Made by a program: the position numbers and the translations under genes
Notes under the pieces: generated by a model
What the model was told of the DNA's origin: nothing
Seen by the model: only the letters and a program-made list of their open reading frames with translations
Databases searched by the model: none
In this document: in pieces, positions 9,401 to 18,714 of the stretch
Numbering within the stretch: the first letter of the stretch is position 1
Layout of the letters: each line of letters begins with the position of its first letter
Assembly: GCF_010669145.1 (NCBI RefSeq)
Contig: NZ_CP048635.1
Location: 558,001-622,000 of the forward strand
Length of the DNA stretch: 64,000 nucleotides
Direction of reading: 5' to 3'
Origin: Rhizobium oryzihabitans
GTDB taxonomy: Bacteria; Pseudomonadota; Alphaproteobacteria; Rhizobiales; Rhizobiaceae

Positions 9401-10028
9401 ACTTTTTCTCCATCGATAACGTTCGGGTCGAGGGTTTTCGCCAACCTCAGAAGGTCAAGGGAACCGACGCCCGCAATATATATCAGGAATGGATGTTATA
9501 TCCTCACTGAGATTTTATCCGTATTTTCTCTAGGTTTTGAGTAAACCCTTTGGATAATTTTTCCGTCTTATTGTACTTTTTCATGTTTCGCGCACTGTTA
9601 TGACGCAAGCGGCAGCCCACTTTGCCTCCTCCCGTCAATCCGTCAGGCGCGACAAGGGCCGAATTGAGGCAGACACTTTCCCGCAAACGGACAGAAATGC
9701 GTGATTCGCACGCGGACCGGGCGAGGTCATCGGCAATTTAGCATCGCATGCGTTGCAAACCGGAATGACCGAAAACAAGTTCCATGTCGCAGAAAAATCA
9801 TGGCGATTGCCACAGCGGACGGTTGAAACATACCGCCCGGAACTTAATATAAAGACTGTCGTTTCTGTTTCCGGCAATTCCAGAAGCCTCTTTGCCGGGG
9901 ATACCCAGACACCCGTTCCGCGCAGCGAAAGCCGCGATGCCGGATATCGTCCGGCCAGGAAAATTCTGTTCACGTCTCCGGGCCAAACGGCAGCTCGCCG
10001 TATCGGCCGCATCATGAAGGTAGTTCCC
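9401..10028. other. Intergenic region of 628 bases without a recognised gene
   Basis: Divergent upstream region between the periplasmic signalling gene (minus) and the aldehyde dehydrogenase gene (plus). The part from about 9480 to 9600 is AT-rich. Short open frames exist on both strands, including one that runs in frame into the dehydrogenase, but none shows a recognisable domain or a good ribosome site. It probably holds the promoters of both transcription units. Confidence 0.5.
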
Positions 10029-11465
10029 ATGCACACCTATCCCGACATCAAACTTCTCATTGATGGCGAATGGCGAGACGCCGTTTCCGGCAAGACGATC
10101 GCCGTGTCCGATCCGGCAACCGACGAGATCATCGGCGCAATCGCCCACGCTGAAAAGGAAGACCTCGATCTGGCGCTTGCTGCTGCCGAGCGCGGTTTCA
10201 AGGTGTGGCGCGACACCTCGCCCTTCGAGCGTTCGAAGATCATGCGCAGGGCGGCCGATATCCTGCGCGAGCGCAAGGACAAGATCGCCTATATTATGAC
10301 CCGCGAACAGGGCAAGCCGCTGGCACAATCGGGCACCGAGGTCATGGGCGCCGCCGACACGATCGACTGGTTTGCCGAAGAAGCGCGCCGCACCTATGGC
10401 CAGGTCATTCCCGCGCGTGCGACCGGCGTTTCCCAGCTTGCCATCAAGCTGCCCGTCGGGCCCGTTGCAGCCTTCACGCCCTGGAACTTCCCGATCAACC
10501 AGATCGTCCGCAAGCTCTCAGCGGCGCTCGCCACCGGCTGCTCGATCATCGTCAAGGCGCCTGAGGAAACGCCGGCATCACCGGCCGAGCTCATCCGCGC
10601 CTTTGTGGATGCGGGCGTGCCAGCGGGCGTCATCGGTCTGGTTTACGGTGTTCCCTCCGAGATTTCGGAATATCTGATCCCGCATCCGGTCATCCGCAAG
10701 ATTTCCTTCACCGGCTCCACGCCGATCGGCAAGCACCTCGCGGCGCTGGCCGGCAAGCACATGAAGCGCGCCACGATGGAACTCGGCGGCCATGCGCCGG
10801 TGATGATCTTCGATGACGCCGATATCGAAAAGGCAATCGAGGTGACGTCGCTCGCCAAGTTCCGCAACGCCGGCCAGGTCTGTGTCGCCCCCACCCGCTT
10901 CCTCGTGCAGGACGGCGTGGCGGACCGCTTCCTTGAAGGTTTCGTGGAAGCGACGAAGGCCATCAAGGTCGGCAACGGCATGGAAGACGGCGTCATCATG
11001 GGCCCGCTCGCCAATGAACGCCGCATCCCGGCGCTCGAAGGCCTCATCAGCGACGCCGTTTCCCATGGCGGCGAGCTGAAGACCGGCGGCCGCCGCATCG
11101 GCAACAAGGGCAACTTCTTCGAGCCGACAGTTCTCGCCAATGTGCCGACCACGGCAAAGATCATGAACGACGAGCCCTTCGGTCCTGTCGCCATCATCAA
11201 CCGCTTCTCGACCTTCGATGACGCCGTCACCGAAGCAAACCGCCTGCCCTTCGGCCTTGCATCCTATGCCTTTACCGGCTCGGTCAAGACCGCACATGCG
11301 CTCGGCCATCAGGTCGAGGCCGGCATGCTGACGATCAACCATAACGGCCTTGCGCTGCCGGAAGTCCCCTTCGGCGGCATCAAGGATTCCGGTTACGGCA
11401 CGGAAGGCGGTTCGGAAGCGGTTCAGGCCTATCTGGAAACGAAATTCGTCAGCCAGATGAGCTGA
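10029..11465 (+). CDS. NAD(P)-dependent aldehyde dehydrogenase, succinate-semialdehyde dehydrogenase type
   Basis: A 478-residue cytoplasmic aldehyde dehydrogenase of full family length. Catalytic residues are in place: the general-base Glu at about 251 in MELGGHAP and the nucleophilic Cys at about 285 in GQVCVAPTR. The cofactor motif FTGSTPIG, the proton-relay Asn in TPWNFPIN and the C-terminal [11 protein letters not shown] are also present. The sequence is close in style to GabD-like succinate-semialdehyde or 2-oxoglutarate-semialdehyde dehydrogenases; the exact aldehyde cannot be read from sequence. The frame is open for 276 bases upstream, but the ATG at 10029 has GAAGG 8 bases before it and gives the normal N-terminus. 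It appears monocistronic. Confidence 0.88.
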   Translation: MHTYPDIKLLIDGEWRDAVSGKTIAVSDPATDEIIGAIAHAEKEDLDLALAAAERGFKVWRDTSPFERSKIMRRAADILRERKDKIAYIMTREQGKPLAQSGTEVMGAADTIDWFAEEARRTYGQVIPARATGVSQLAIKLPVGPVAAFTPWNFPINQIVRKLSAALATGCSIIVKAPEETPASPAELIRAFVDAGVPAGVIGLVYGVPSEISEYLIPHPVIRKISFTGSTPIGKHLAALAGKHMKRATMELGGHAPVMIFDDADIEKAIEVTSLAKFRNAGQVCVAPTRFLVQDGVADRFLEGFVEATKAIKVGNGMEDGVIMGPLANERRIPALEGLISDAVSHGGELKTGGRRIGNKGNFFEPTVLANVPTTAKIMNDEPFGPVAIINRFSTFDDAVTEANRLPFGLASYAFTGSVKTAHALGHQVEAGMLTINHNGLALPEVPFGGIKDSGYGTEGGSEAVQAYLETKFVSQMS

Positions 11466-11790
11466 AGGCCTTGGCTCCGGCTCTAGGTGGATGACAATAT
11501 CCGCCCAACGCTTGAGTTTGGCGAACCTGGAGTACCCATACTCCGTCACCCCGGACTCGATCCGGGGTCCAGTGCGATCAAGTGATCGGGAAAAAGTCGT
11601 TTCACGGCGCAGACGCGCCGTGTCTGGATGCCGGATCGGGTCCGGCATGACTGAGGAAAGTACGAATCCCTCCTCCTACGTCTGAGAATGGGGAAAATTT
11701 GCCCGTCTTCTCCTTGCCATGCCCTCCCCCTGCTTGCCTCAAACCTCTTCTTCCCTTAAAAGAACAAAAAGTGAACTTTCGAGGGCAGAC
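11466..11790. repeat. Intergenic region with a composite palindromic repeat, copy C
   Basis: This 325-base gap holds three hairpins in a row: ACCCCGGA/TCCGGGGT at 11548-11568, CACGGCGC/GCGCCGTG at 11603-11622 and ATGCCGGA/TCCGGCAT at 11628-11648. The outer two are related to each other in layout, resembling the mirrored two-unit design of the repeats near 4834 and 20525 but with a different arm sequence. The remainder, about 11660-11790, is presumably the promoter and leader of the following gene. Confidence 0.7.
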
Positions 11791-12888
11791 ATGAGCGAGA
11801 CAGCGGCACCGGCGCTGAAGGAAATCTTCAACCGTGAAAAACTGCAGCATATAGCCGATCAGACCAAAGCCGTTCATGCGCCTTTCGATGTCTCCGCCTT
11901 CATGTCGCTCGCCACGGAAAATCTCGAGGCTCTGGGCATCATGCAGCGCATGCGGCAGGTGGCGACGAGCCTGCACGCCACGCTTCCCGGTGACTACGCC
12001 CGCAATATCGACATTCTGACCGCCGCAGCCCCCGGCATCGGCAACGGTTTCGCGTCCATCTCGCTGCCGGAATATGTTGCGCTCTACGGGCTCGACGATT
12101 TCGATCTTTCCATGCAGGCGCTGCAATATTTCACCCGCTTCGGCTCGTCGGAATTCGCCATCCGCCATTTTCTGCAAAAGGATATCGCCCGCACCCTTGC
12201 GGTGATGGAAACCTGGTCGCGCCACGACAACGAGCATGTACGGCGACTGGCGAGCGAGGGCTGCCGGCCACGCCTGCCCTGGTCGTTCCAGCTCAAACCC
12301 CTCATCGATGATCCCTCCCCGGTCACAGCAATCCTCGATGCCATGAAAGCCGATGATGCGCTTTACGTGCGCAAATCCGTCGCCAATCATCTGAACGACA
12401 TCACCAAGGACAATCCGGCTTTCGTGCTGACGCTCATCGAACCATGGCCTAAGGAGAACCCGCATACGCGCTGGATCGTGCGGCAAGCCCTGCGCACGCT
12501 GATCAAGAAGGGTGACGCCGCCGCACTCGCCCATCTCGGCGCGCATGAAGCAGCGCAGATCGCGCTGGAGACGTTTGAGGTTTCGCCTGACAAGGTTGCT
12601 CTCGGTAATCCGGTGCGGATTTCAGCCGCTTTCACCTCGACAGCGAAAGGCCCGCAGAAGCTGGTGATTGATTATGCCGTCCATTATGTGAAGAAGAGCG
12701 GTGACGCCTCGGCGAAGGTCTTCAAATGGAAGGAGATCGAACTTCAGCCAGGCGAAACATGTGGGCTGTCGATAAGCCGCGCCATGCGCGATTTCACCAC
12801 CCGCAAGCACTATGCGGGTGTCCACAAGGTTGATCTCCTGGTCAATGGCAGGCTTGTGGCCGAGGCCTCTTTCGAGCTTCTGATCTGA
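11791..12888 (+). CDS. AlkC-type DNA alkylation repair glycosylase with C-terminal Ig-like domain
   Basis: 365 residues. The first two thirds are helical HEAT-like repeats carrying the family pattern HDNEHVRRLASEGCRPRLPW and a following DDALYVRKSVANHLND helix pair with Asp residues in the putative lesion-facing groove. The last 110 residues or so, from ALETFEVSPDKVALG, are beta-rich and look like the immunoglobulin-like domain attached to some AlkC enzymes. Family members excise 3-methyladenine-type lesions without flipping the base. The start MSETAAP has GAGGG upstream; a longer open frame begins earlier without support. No ada or other repair gene is nearby. Confidence 0.83.
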   Translation: MSETAAPALKEIFNREKLQHIADQTKAVHAPFDVSAFMSLATENLEALGIMQRMRQVATSLHATLPGDYARNIDILTAAAPGIGNGFASISLPEYVALYGLDDFDLSMQALQYFTRFGSSEFAIRHFLQKDIARTLAVMETWSRHDNEHVRRLASEGCRPRLPWSFQLKPLIDDPSPVTAILDAMKADDALYVRKSVANHLNDITKDNPAFVLTLIEPWPKENPHTRWIVRQALRTLIKKGDAAALAHLGAHEAAQIALETFEVSPDKVALGNPVRISAAFTSTAKGPQKLVIDYAVHYVKKSGDASAKVFKWKEIELQPGETCGLSISRAMRDFTTRKHYAGVHKVDLLVNGRLVAEASFELLI

Positions 12889-12903
12889 GACAGGCGAGGC
12901 GAG

Positions 12904-13929
12904 TTACGCCGCCGGGAAAATCTTCGCCCGGCGGATGATGACGGAACCGCGGTCACCTGCCGCGACATCATTTTCCGGCGGCACGTCGAATTCGAGAAGA
13001 TCGCCGCCATCGGTGCTGGCGATCACCCGCCGCTCACCCGCCCGGTCGAGAACCCGTGCCACGGAGGCCGGAATGCCCTCGTGCAGATCTTCCCACTCCA
13101 GATCGGAGGGACGGGCGTAAATCTCGACGGCACCATCCGCCTGACCGTAAGAGAAAGGCAATTCGTTGTCACCGACATAGACCTTGCCGCCGCGCGCCAC
13201 GCCGGACACACGGTTGGCGTCTCCGAGAAAGCGCATGACGAAAGCGCTGTTCGGCTGGCGGCAGACTTCCTTCGGCGTGCCCTGCTGAACGATCTCACCC
13301 TGATTGAGGATGACGACACGGTCGGCGAGATCAAGTGCCTCTTCCTGATCATGCGTCACGAAAATCGTGGTGATACCCAGCGCACCGTGAATTTCGCGCA
13401 GCCAGCGGCGCAGGTCGCGACGCACATTGGCATCCAGCGCCCCGAAAGGCTCATCCAGCAGAAGAACTTTCGGATCAACCGAAAGCGCACGCGCCAATGC
13501 CACGCGCTGCCTTTGCCCGCCGGATATCTGTGCCGGGAAACGATCCCCCAGACCATCGAGTTTGACAAGGTTCAGAAGTTCCCTGACCCGGGCATCGATT
13601 GCCGCCTTGTCGCGCTTCACCTTCGAGACCTTCATGCCGAAGGCGATGTTTTCGTTGAGCGTCATATGCGGGAAAAGCGCGTAGTGCTGAAACACGAAAC
13701 CCACGCCGCGGTCGCGCACCGGAATATTGGTGGCGTCCTCGTCTCCGAACAGGATGCGGCCGCCATCGCTATATTCGAGACCGGCGACCATGCGCAGAAT
13801 CGTCGTCTTGCCTGAACCGGAGGGGCCGAGCAGCGCCAGAAGCTCACCGCTTTCAATATCCAGCGAAACATCGCGGACGGCACGGAAGGTGTCGAAGGTC
13901 TTCACCACATTTTCGAGGCGGATTTTCAT
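12904..13929 (-). CDS. cysA: Sulfate/thiosulfate ABC importer, ATP-binding protein
   Basis: A 341-residue ABC ATPase with Walker A (GPSGSGKTT), Q-loop ([12 protein letters not shown]), signature [14 protein letters not shown], Walker B ([15 protein letters not shown]) and switch His ([11 protein letters not shown]). The C-terminal 110 residues form the regulatory/TOBE-like region typical of CysA. It is the last gene of sbp-cysT-cysW-cysA and starts 5 bases after the cysW stop. The product energises sulfate uptake for cysteine synthesis. An upstream in-frame extension overlapping cysW was rejected because homologues start at MKIRLENV. Confidence 0.95.
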   Translation of the reverse strand: MKIRLENVVKTFDTFRAVRDVSLDIESGELLALLGPSGSGKTTILRMVAGLEYSDGGRILFGDEDATNIPVRDRGVGFVFQHYALFPHMTLNENIAFGMKVSKVKRDKAAIDARVRELLNLVKLDGLGDRFPAQISGGQRQRVALARALSVDPKVLLLDEPFGALDANVRRDLRRWLREIHGALGITTIFVTHDQEEALDLADRVVILNQGEIVQQGTPKEVCRQPNSAFVMRFLGDANRVSGVARGGKVYVGDNELPFSYGQADGAVEIYARPSDLEWEDLHEGIPASVARVLDRAGERRVIASTDGGDLLEFDVPPENDVAAGDRGSVIIRRAKIFPAA

Positions 13930-13934
13930 GGGAA

Positions 13935-14822
13935 TCAGGTCTCCGTGGCGATGGCGGCACCGCCATTGGTCTTTTTGGCTCCGCGCCCTGCGCCGCGCCG
14001 TTCCAGCGCCACCTTGGCGATGATGGTGACGACGGCGAGCAAAGCAAGGATGGAGGCCGAGGCAAAGGCGCCGGCCGTCTGGTAATCGTGGTAGAGCAAC
14101 TCGATATGCAGCGGCAGCGTATTGGTCTGGCCGCGAATATTGCCTGACACGACCGAAACTGCGCCGAATTCGCCCATCACGCGGGCGTTGCAGAGCACGA
14201 CGCCATAAAGCAGCGCCCATTTGATATTCGGCAGCGTCACCGAAAAGAAGGTGCGCCAGCCGGATGCGCCAAGCGAGGTCGCCGCCTCCTCGAGATCGCG
14301 GCCCTGCGCCTGCATCAATGGGACGAGCTCGCGCGCGACGAAAGGTGCTGTGACGAACATCGAGGCGATGACGATGCCGGGAAGCGCAAAGAGTATCTTG
14401 ATGTCATGCGCATCGAGGAACGGACCGAAGAGCCCCTGCAGCCCGTAAACGAAGAGATATGCGACACCGGCCACGATCGGCGAGATGGAGAAAGGTATCT
14501 CGATCAACACCAACAGAAAGCGCCGGCCGGGAAAATCGAACTTGGTGATCGCCCATGCGGCCGCGACGCCAAAGGCGGTGTTGATCGGCACGGCAATCAG
14601 TGCGGTCAGAACCGTCAGCATGATGGCGTGGCGAGTATCGGGATGGGTGATCGTGGCGGAATAGACCTTCCAGCCCTGCGAAAAGGCCTCGACCCCGATA
14701 ATCACAAGAGGAGCGACGACCAGCAGGGCGCCGATCACAAGAACGAAAGCGATCAGACTGCGGCGAACCCAGGGGGCGTCACCGACGCGCGGCGGTTTGC
14801 GATGCGAGGAAATGGCGCTCAT
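13935..14822 (-). CDS. cysW: Sulfate ABC importer, permease CysW
   Basis: A 295-residue inner-membrane permease with about six hydrophobic helices. The cytoplasmic loop carrying the ATPase-contact motif is [30 protein letters not shown], quoted here by its ends (ARELV...WRTF). The conserved region [16 protein letters not shown] is characteristic of sulfate permeases. It starts 3 bases after the cysT stop. It forms the heterodimeric channel with CysT. Confidence 0.94.
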   Translation of the reverse strand: MSAISSHRKPPRVGDAPWVRRSLIAFVLVIGALLVVAPLVIIGVEAFSQGWKVYSATITHPDTRHAIMLTVLTALIAVPINTAFGVAAAWAITKFDFPGRRFLLVLIEIPFSISPIVAGVAYLFVYGLQGLFGPFLDAHDIKILFALPGIVIASMFVTAPFVARELVPLMQAQGRDLEEAATSLGASGWRTFFSVTLPNIKWALLYGVVLCNARVMGEFGAVSVVSGNIRGQTNTLPLHIELLYHDYQTAGAFASASILALLAVVTIIAKVALERRGAGRGAKKTNGGAAIATET

Positions 14823-14825
14823 GTC

Positions 14826-15668
14826 TCAGCTCCTCACCGTGTAGCGAAGCGCGCGCGCCTGCAGGTAATTGGTCACCGCCAGCATCACGAAAGCGGTGAT
14901 GAGCAGCACGGAAGCAATGGCGGCGGCGGCCTGATAATCATATTCCTCGAGCCGGATGAAGATCAGCAGCGCCGTGATTTCCGTCGAGAACGGCTGGTTG
15001 CCGGCGATGAAGATGATCGCACCAAATTCACCGAGGCTGCGGGCGAAGGAGAGCGAAAGCCCGGCAAGCAGAGCGGGCGTCAGAAGCGGCAGGATGACCT
15101 TGCGGAAGATTTCAAGATCGGAACCGCCAAGCGATTGCGCCGCTTCCTCCAGCGCCGGATCGAGGTCCTCCAGCACCGGCTGCACAGTGCGCACGATGAA
15201 GGGCAGGCTGGTGAAGGCCATCGCCACCATGATGCCGAGCGGCGTATAGGCCACCTTGATGCCGAGCGGCGCAAGCACCGAGCCGAACCAGCCATTGCCC
15301 GCAAAAAGCGTCGTCAGCGCGATGCCGGCAACGGCGGTTGGAAGCGCAAAAGGCAGATCGACAATGGCATCGATAAGACGCCAGCCGGGGAAACGGTAAC
15401 GCGTCAGCACCCAGGCAAGCGCCAGCCCGAAAACGACGTTGAAAAGCGTGGCGGCCAGCGCGCAGAGCACCGTGACCCGGTAGCTGGCAACGGCGCGCGG
15501 CGAAGAGATGATGGCCCAATATTCGGCGGGTCCAAGGCTCGCGGCTTTGAACACCAGCGCCGAGAGCGGCAGCAGCACGATGATGGCAACGTAAGTGAGG
15601 GTAACGCCAAGGGACAATTTAAGCCCCGGCAGAACATTCCGCTTCAAACCCCGCCCCCATTTCATCAT
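14826..15668 (-). CDS. cysT: Sulfate ABC importer, permease CysT (CysU)
   Basis: A 280-residue permease with about six helices. It has the EAA-type loop (LEEAAQSLGGSDLEIFRKV) and the sulfate-permease signature RSLGEFGAIIFIAGNQP. Two ATG codons occur in tandem at the start, right after the hairpin that separates this gene from the binding-protein gene. It pairs with CysW in the membrane. Confidence 0.94.
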   Translation of the reverse strand: MMKWGRGLKRNVLPGLKLSLGVTLTYVAIIVLLPLSALVFKAASLGPAEYWAIISSPRAVASYRVTVLCALAATLFNVVFGLALAWVLTRYRFPGWRLIDAIVDLPFALPTAVAGIALTTLFAGNGWFGSVLAPLGIKVAYTPLGIMVAMAFTSLPFIVRTVQPVLEDLDPALEEAAQSLGGSDLEIFRKVILPLLTPALLAGLSLSFARSLGEFGAIIFIAGNQPFSTEITALLIFIRLEEYDYQAAAAIASVLLITAFVMLAVTNYLQARALRYTVRS

Positions 15669-15672
15669 AAAG

Positions 15673-15698
15673 CGACCCGGCAGTTTCCCGCCGGGTCG
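15673..15698 (-). promoter_or_regulatory. Intercistronic hairpin between sulfate-binding protein and permease genes
   Basis: Perfect 9-bp arms CGACCCGGC and GCCGGGTCG with an 8-base loop lie in the 54-base gap after the binding-protein stop. On the coding (minus) strand the stem is followed by only CTTT before the cysT start. It could act as a partial terminator or 3'-end stabiliser, so that more binding protein than permease is made. That role is inferred from position. Confidence 0.6.
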
Positions 15699-15722
15699 TT
15701 GGCCTGTTGCCTATCGCTGTGA

Positions 15723-16709
15723 TTAACGGCTGCCGTAAAGCGTATCAAGCGTCGCGCCGGATGCAAAATGCTCTTTCTGGATTTTATCCCAGCCGCCGAA
15801 GACGTCGTTGACGTTGACGAGGCGAATGGCCGGGAACTTGTCCTTGAACTCGCCAACGACCTTTTCATCGTGAACGCGATGACCGAACTCGGCAGCAATA
15901 CGCTGGCCTTCCTCGGTATAGAGGAAATCGAGGTAGCTTTTTGCCAGATCGCGCGAGCCGCGTTTATCGACCACCTTGTCCACCACGGCGACCGGGAATT
16001 CGGCCAGCAGGCTGACGGAAGGCACGACGCCTTCAACCTTGTCGGCGCCATATTGCTTGGCGATGCCGCGGGTCTCGGCCTCAAAAGTGATCAGCACATC
16101 GCCGATTTCACGCTCGACGAAGGTGGTGGTGGCGGCACGGCCTCCGGTGTCGAAAACCGGCGTGTTGTCGAAGATTTTCTTGACGAATTCCTGAACCTTC
16201 TTCTCGTCGCCGTTGAACTTCTCCTTGGCGTAGGCGGTGGCGGCGAGATAGGTGTAACGGGCGTTACCCGAGGTCTTCGGATTGGGGAAAACGACCTTCA
16301 CATCATCGCGGGCAAGATCGTCCCAGTCCTTGATGTTCTTGGGGTTTCCGGTGCGCACGAGGAAGGACGGGAAGGAATAGAACGGCGAGGCGTCGTTCGG
16401 GAAATCCTTCTGCCAGTCGGCGGAAACAAAACCCTGCTTCACCAGAAAATCGACATCGGTCACCTGGTTGAAGGTGACGACATCTGCTTCCAGACCCTCA
16501 ACGATCGCGCGCGCCTGCTTGGAGGTGCCGGCATGCGACTGATCGACTTTGACGCCCGGATGCAGCTTGATGAAAGCCTCGTTCTCGGCCGCGAAAACCT
16601 CACGGGCGACATCGTAGGACGCATTGAGAATGGTGGTCGGAGACTGCGCCTGTGCTGCACCTGCAATGAGAGCGGCAATGGCAGTGCCGATGATAAGAAG
16701 ACGTTTCAT
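15723..16709 (-). CDS. Periplasmic sulfate-binding protein
   Basis: A 328-residue exported protein with a clear signal peptide (MKRLLIIGTAIAALIAGAAQAQ, cleavage near 21). The mature protein begins with ILNASYDVAREVF, the diagnostic start of Sbp/CysP proteins, and continues with DQSHAGTSKQA and VFPNPKTSGNARY, whose backbone amides and Ser/Thr side chains hold the anion. Sbp and CysP differ in sulfate versus thiosulfate preference, which cannot be settled here, so no symbol is given. First gene of the sulfate operon, with the ribosome site GGGGGT. Confidence 0.93.
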   Translation of the reverse strand: MKRLLIIGTAIAALIAGAAQAQSPTTILNASYDVAREVFAAENEAFIKLHPGVKVDQSHAGTSKQARAIVEGLEADVVTFNQVTDVDFLVKQGFVSADWQKDFPNDASPFYSFPSFLVRTGNPKNIKDWDDLARDDVKVVFPNPKTSGNARYTYLAATAYAKEKFNGDEKKVQEFVKKIFDNTPVFDTGGRAATTTFVEREIGDVLITFEAETRGIAKQYGADKVEGVVPSVSLLAEFPVAVVDKVVDKRGSRDLAKSYLDFLYTEEGQRIAAEFGHRVHDEKVVGEFKDKFPAIRLVNVNDVFGGWDKIQKEHFASGATLDTLYGSR

Positions 16710-17035
16710 GAATACCCCCGGAAAATCGAATGGTCGCCAACATAGCGGCCGGCGGCAACGCCCGCGAGGAACAGCCGTGCGTTAGGGGGGCAGGGATTGG
16801 AAATTTCACCCAAACAACAGAAGTTCAAAAGGTGATGATTTCATATAGGGCGAGAAGCCGGATTTCTTTTGCGTGATGTGATCCACAACATCGGAGTGAA
16901 CCACAACCCATCGTATACGACCCACGGATTTCATAGCTAGCGCATCCCCGCCGCCCTCATTCCTGTGCTTGTCACAGGAATGAGGGGAGATTCGCCAGTT
17001 TTGAAGCAGCAAGCCCGATACGAACCCATCCTGAT
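16710..17035. other. Intergenic region containing a 12-bp-arm palindrome (copy D repeat)
   Basis: A 326-base region upstream of the sulfate operon and downstream of the acyl-CoA hydrolase gene, both on the minus strand. At 16956-16984 it holds a perfect hairpin with arms CTCATTCCTGTG and CACAGGAATGAG and a 5-base loop. This is probably another dispersed repeat, or the terminator of a transcript. The part next to the sulfate operon, about 16720-16870, should contain its promoter; I could not pick out a confident sigma-70 box or a CysB-type site. Confidence 0.6.
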
Positions 17036-18127
17036 CTAAAGGCGATGATCGGGAAACAGATTGCCGGAATGTGCGGCAAAATACGGCGACAGGTCTTCTT
17101 CGCGCACTTCTTCCAGCAGCAACGGTCGCCAGCGGGGATTGCGATCCTTGTCGACCAGCGCAGCACGCACGCCCTCATAAAAATCATGGCCCCGCAATAT
17201 TTCCGTGCCGGCGGCAAATTCGCGCTCCAGGCATTCGATGAGGCTCGCGCTTTCCCGGCCGAGGCGCAGCAATTTCAGGGTCAGTTTCAGACTGGTGGGT
17301 GAGCGTTTTTGAAGGGCTTCCAGGGTCTCGCGCGAAAACGCATCGTCGCGCGCCGAAAGTGCTGCGAAAATCTCCTCCACGGTGTCGAAACGGAATGTCG
17401 CGTCGATGATATCACGGTTTACAGCCAGGACGGCTTCGCCCGCATCGACGGCATAGGCCGTGATCGCCGCTTCGAGACCTTCGATATCCGTCGCCCGCGA
17501 CAAATCTCCCACCAAGACTTCGAGACCGTCCGAAGGAACGAGATAGTCGGCAAAACCGGCATAGATCGCATCGGCGCCAGCGACGGCATTGCCGGTCAAT
17601 CCCAGCCATGTGCCGCATTCGCCCGGCGCTTTCGGCAGAAGCCAGGAGCCTCCAACGTCAGGAAAGTAACCGATACCCGTCTCCGGCATGGCGAGCTTTG
17701 TCCGCTCCGTGACGATGCGGTGGCTGCCATGGGCGGAAATGCCGACGCCGCCACCCATGACGATGCCGTCCATCAGCGCCACATAGGGCTTGGAGAAGCG
17801 GGCTATGCGATAATTCAGCGGAAACTCTTCCCGCCAGAAATCAAGCACCTGCGGATCGCCTGCCTTGCCGAGATCATGAATGATCCGCACATCTCCACCG
17901 GCGCAAAGGCCTCTTTCGCCCTCTCCCGTCAGCACCACGCAGGAAACGTCGGGGTCATCCTCAAAACGGGCAAGCGCCTGAAACAGGAGGCGGACCATCG
18001 GTAATGTCAGGCTGTTGATGGCTTTCGGGCGATTGAGACGGATGATACCAGCCCCTCCCTGCCTCTCGACGAGGACCTGCGCCTCCGCTGCCGTTGCAAG
18101 TTCCAAGCTCGCCTCCTCCGCTGCCAT
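17036..18127 (-). CDS. 3-hydroxyisobutyryl-CoA hydrolase (crotonase superfamily)
   Basis: A 363-residue enoyl-CoA-hydratase-fold protein of the length typical of 3-hydroxyisobutyryl-CoA hydrolases rather than the roughly 260 residues of simple hydratases. Oxyanion-hole and active-site motifs are GLCAGGDVR, MDGIVMGGGVGIS and PETGIGYFPDVGGS, the last being the hydrolase hallmark with its Glu and Asp. The C-terminal half contains the extra helical region (TSLKLTLKLLRLG). It acts in valine breakdown, releasing 3-hydroxyisobutyrate from its CoA ester. No other valine genes lie nearby. Confidence 0.88.
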   Translation of the reverse strand: MAAEEASLELATAAEAQVLVERQGGAGIIRLNRPKAINSLTLPMVRLLFQALARFEDDPDVSCVVLTGEGERGLCAGGDVRIIHDLGKAGDPQVLDFWREEFPLNYRIARFSKPYVALMDGIVMGGGVGISAHGSHRIVTERTKLAMPETGIGYFPDVGGSWLLPKAPGECGTWLGLTGNAVAGADAIYAGFADYLVPSDGLEVLVGDLSRATDIEGLEAAITAYAVDAGEAVLAVNRDIIDATFRFDTVEEIFAALSARDDAFSRETLEALQKRSPTSLKLTLKLLRLGRESASLIECLEREFAAGTEILRGHDFYEGVRAALVDKDRNPRWRPLLLEEVREEDLSPYFAAHSGNLFPDHRL

Positions 18128-18259
18128 TCATCCGCCTATCTTGGCGGGGTTGGCGCGATCACGCAACGTTGATGTTATCGTTTGGGAACGTCTTTCGCTC
18201 AAACCGCTTTCACCGGCGTAAAATGCCTGAAATCCGCTTTCGCAATGCAGCATGTTTGC

Positions 18260-18288
18260 TTGACGCCCGGAAAATCATGGCATGTAAT
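18260..18288 (+). promoter_or_regulatory. Candidate sigma-70 promoter for the DUF2934 gene
   Basis: TTGACG and TGTAAT are separated by 17 bases, about 100 bases upstream of the small DUF2934 start. No other gene lies between. The hexamer match and spacing are good, but the assignment is by eye. Confidence 0.45.
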
Positions 18289-18388
18289 GGGTCTTGGAAA
18301 TGCCGGCATTGATTCCTGTCGAGCGTGTGCCGGACCAAGCGTAATGTCGCCTTCTCAAAGGCGCTGTAAACAGCAACGGGAGACGAGC

Positions 18389-18646
18389 ATGCAGGTTTCG
18401 GAAAACGAATGGATCAGCAAACGGGCCTATACTCTTTGGGAAAAGGAAGGCCACCCGCATGGCCGCGATGCGGACCACTGGGCACAGGCAAAACACGAAT
18501 TTTCACTTCTGAAGACATCGGAAGCGACAAAGCCCGCGCAGCGCAAGAAGGCAGCTCCCAAGGCCGTTTCCGCTGAAGCCGCACCGGATGTGGAAGCCCC
18601 GGCGAAACCCAAGGCCCGTGCACGCAAGGCTGCCGCTGCGAAGTAA
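18389..18646 (+). CDS. Small DUF2934 protein
   Basis: An 85-residue protein whose first 40 residues match the DUF2934 pattern (WISKRAYTLWEKEGHPHGRD, then HWAQAKHEF). The remainder is an Ala/Lys/Pro-rich basic tail ending KARARKAAAAK, similar to histone-like or nucleic-acid-binding tails. The function of DUF2934 is unknown; the basic tail suggests binding to DNA, RNA or a membrane surface, which is inference. The ATG at 18389 has a GGGAG ribosome site; the frame is open upstream but unsupported. Confidence 0.8.
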   Translation: MQVSENEWISKRAYTLWEKEGHPHGRDADHWAQAKHEFSLLKTSEATKPAQRKKAAPKAVSAEAAPDVEAPAKPKARARKAAAAK

Positions 18647-18680
18647 ACGCACTCGATCAATAATCAAGAGCAGCAAATGA

Positions 18681-18708
18681 AAAGCCCGACGAAATCTCGC
18701 CGGGCTTT
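18681..18708. terminator. Bidirectional hairpin terminator
   Basis: Arms AAAGCCCGACGA and TCGCCGGGCTTT pair with one mismatch around a 4-base loop, between the converging DUF2934 and SH3-protein genes. Flanking A and T runs let it work in both directions. Confidence 0.75.
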
Positions 18709-18714
18709 GTCTGT

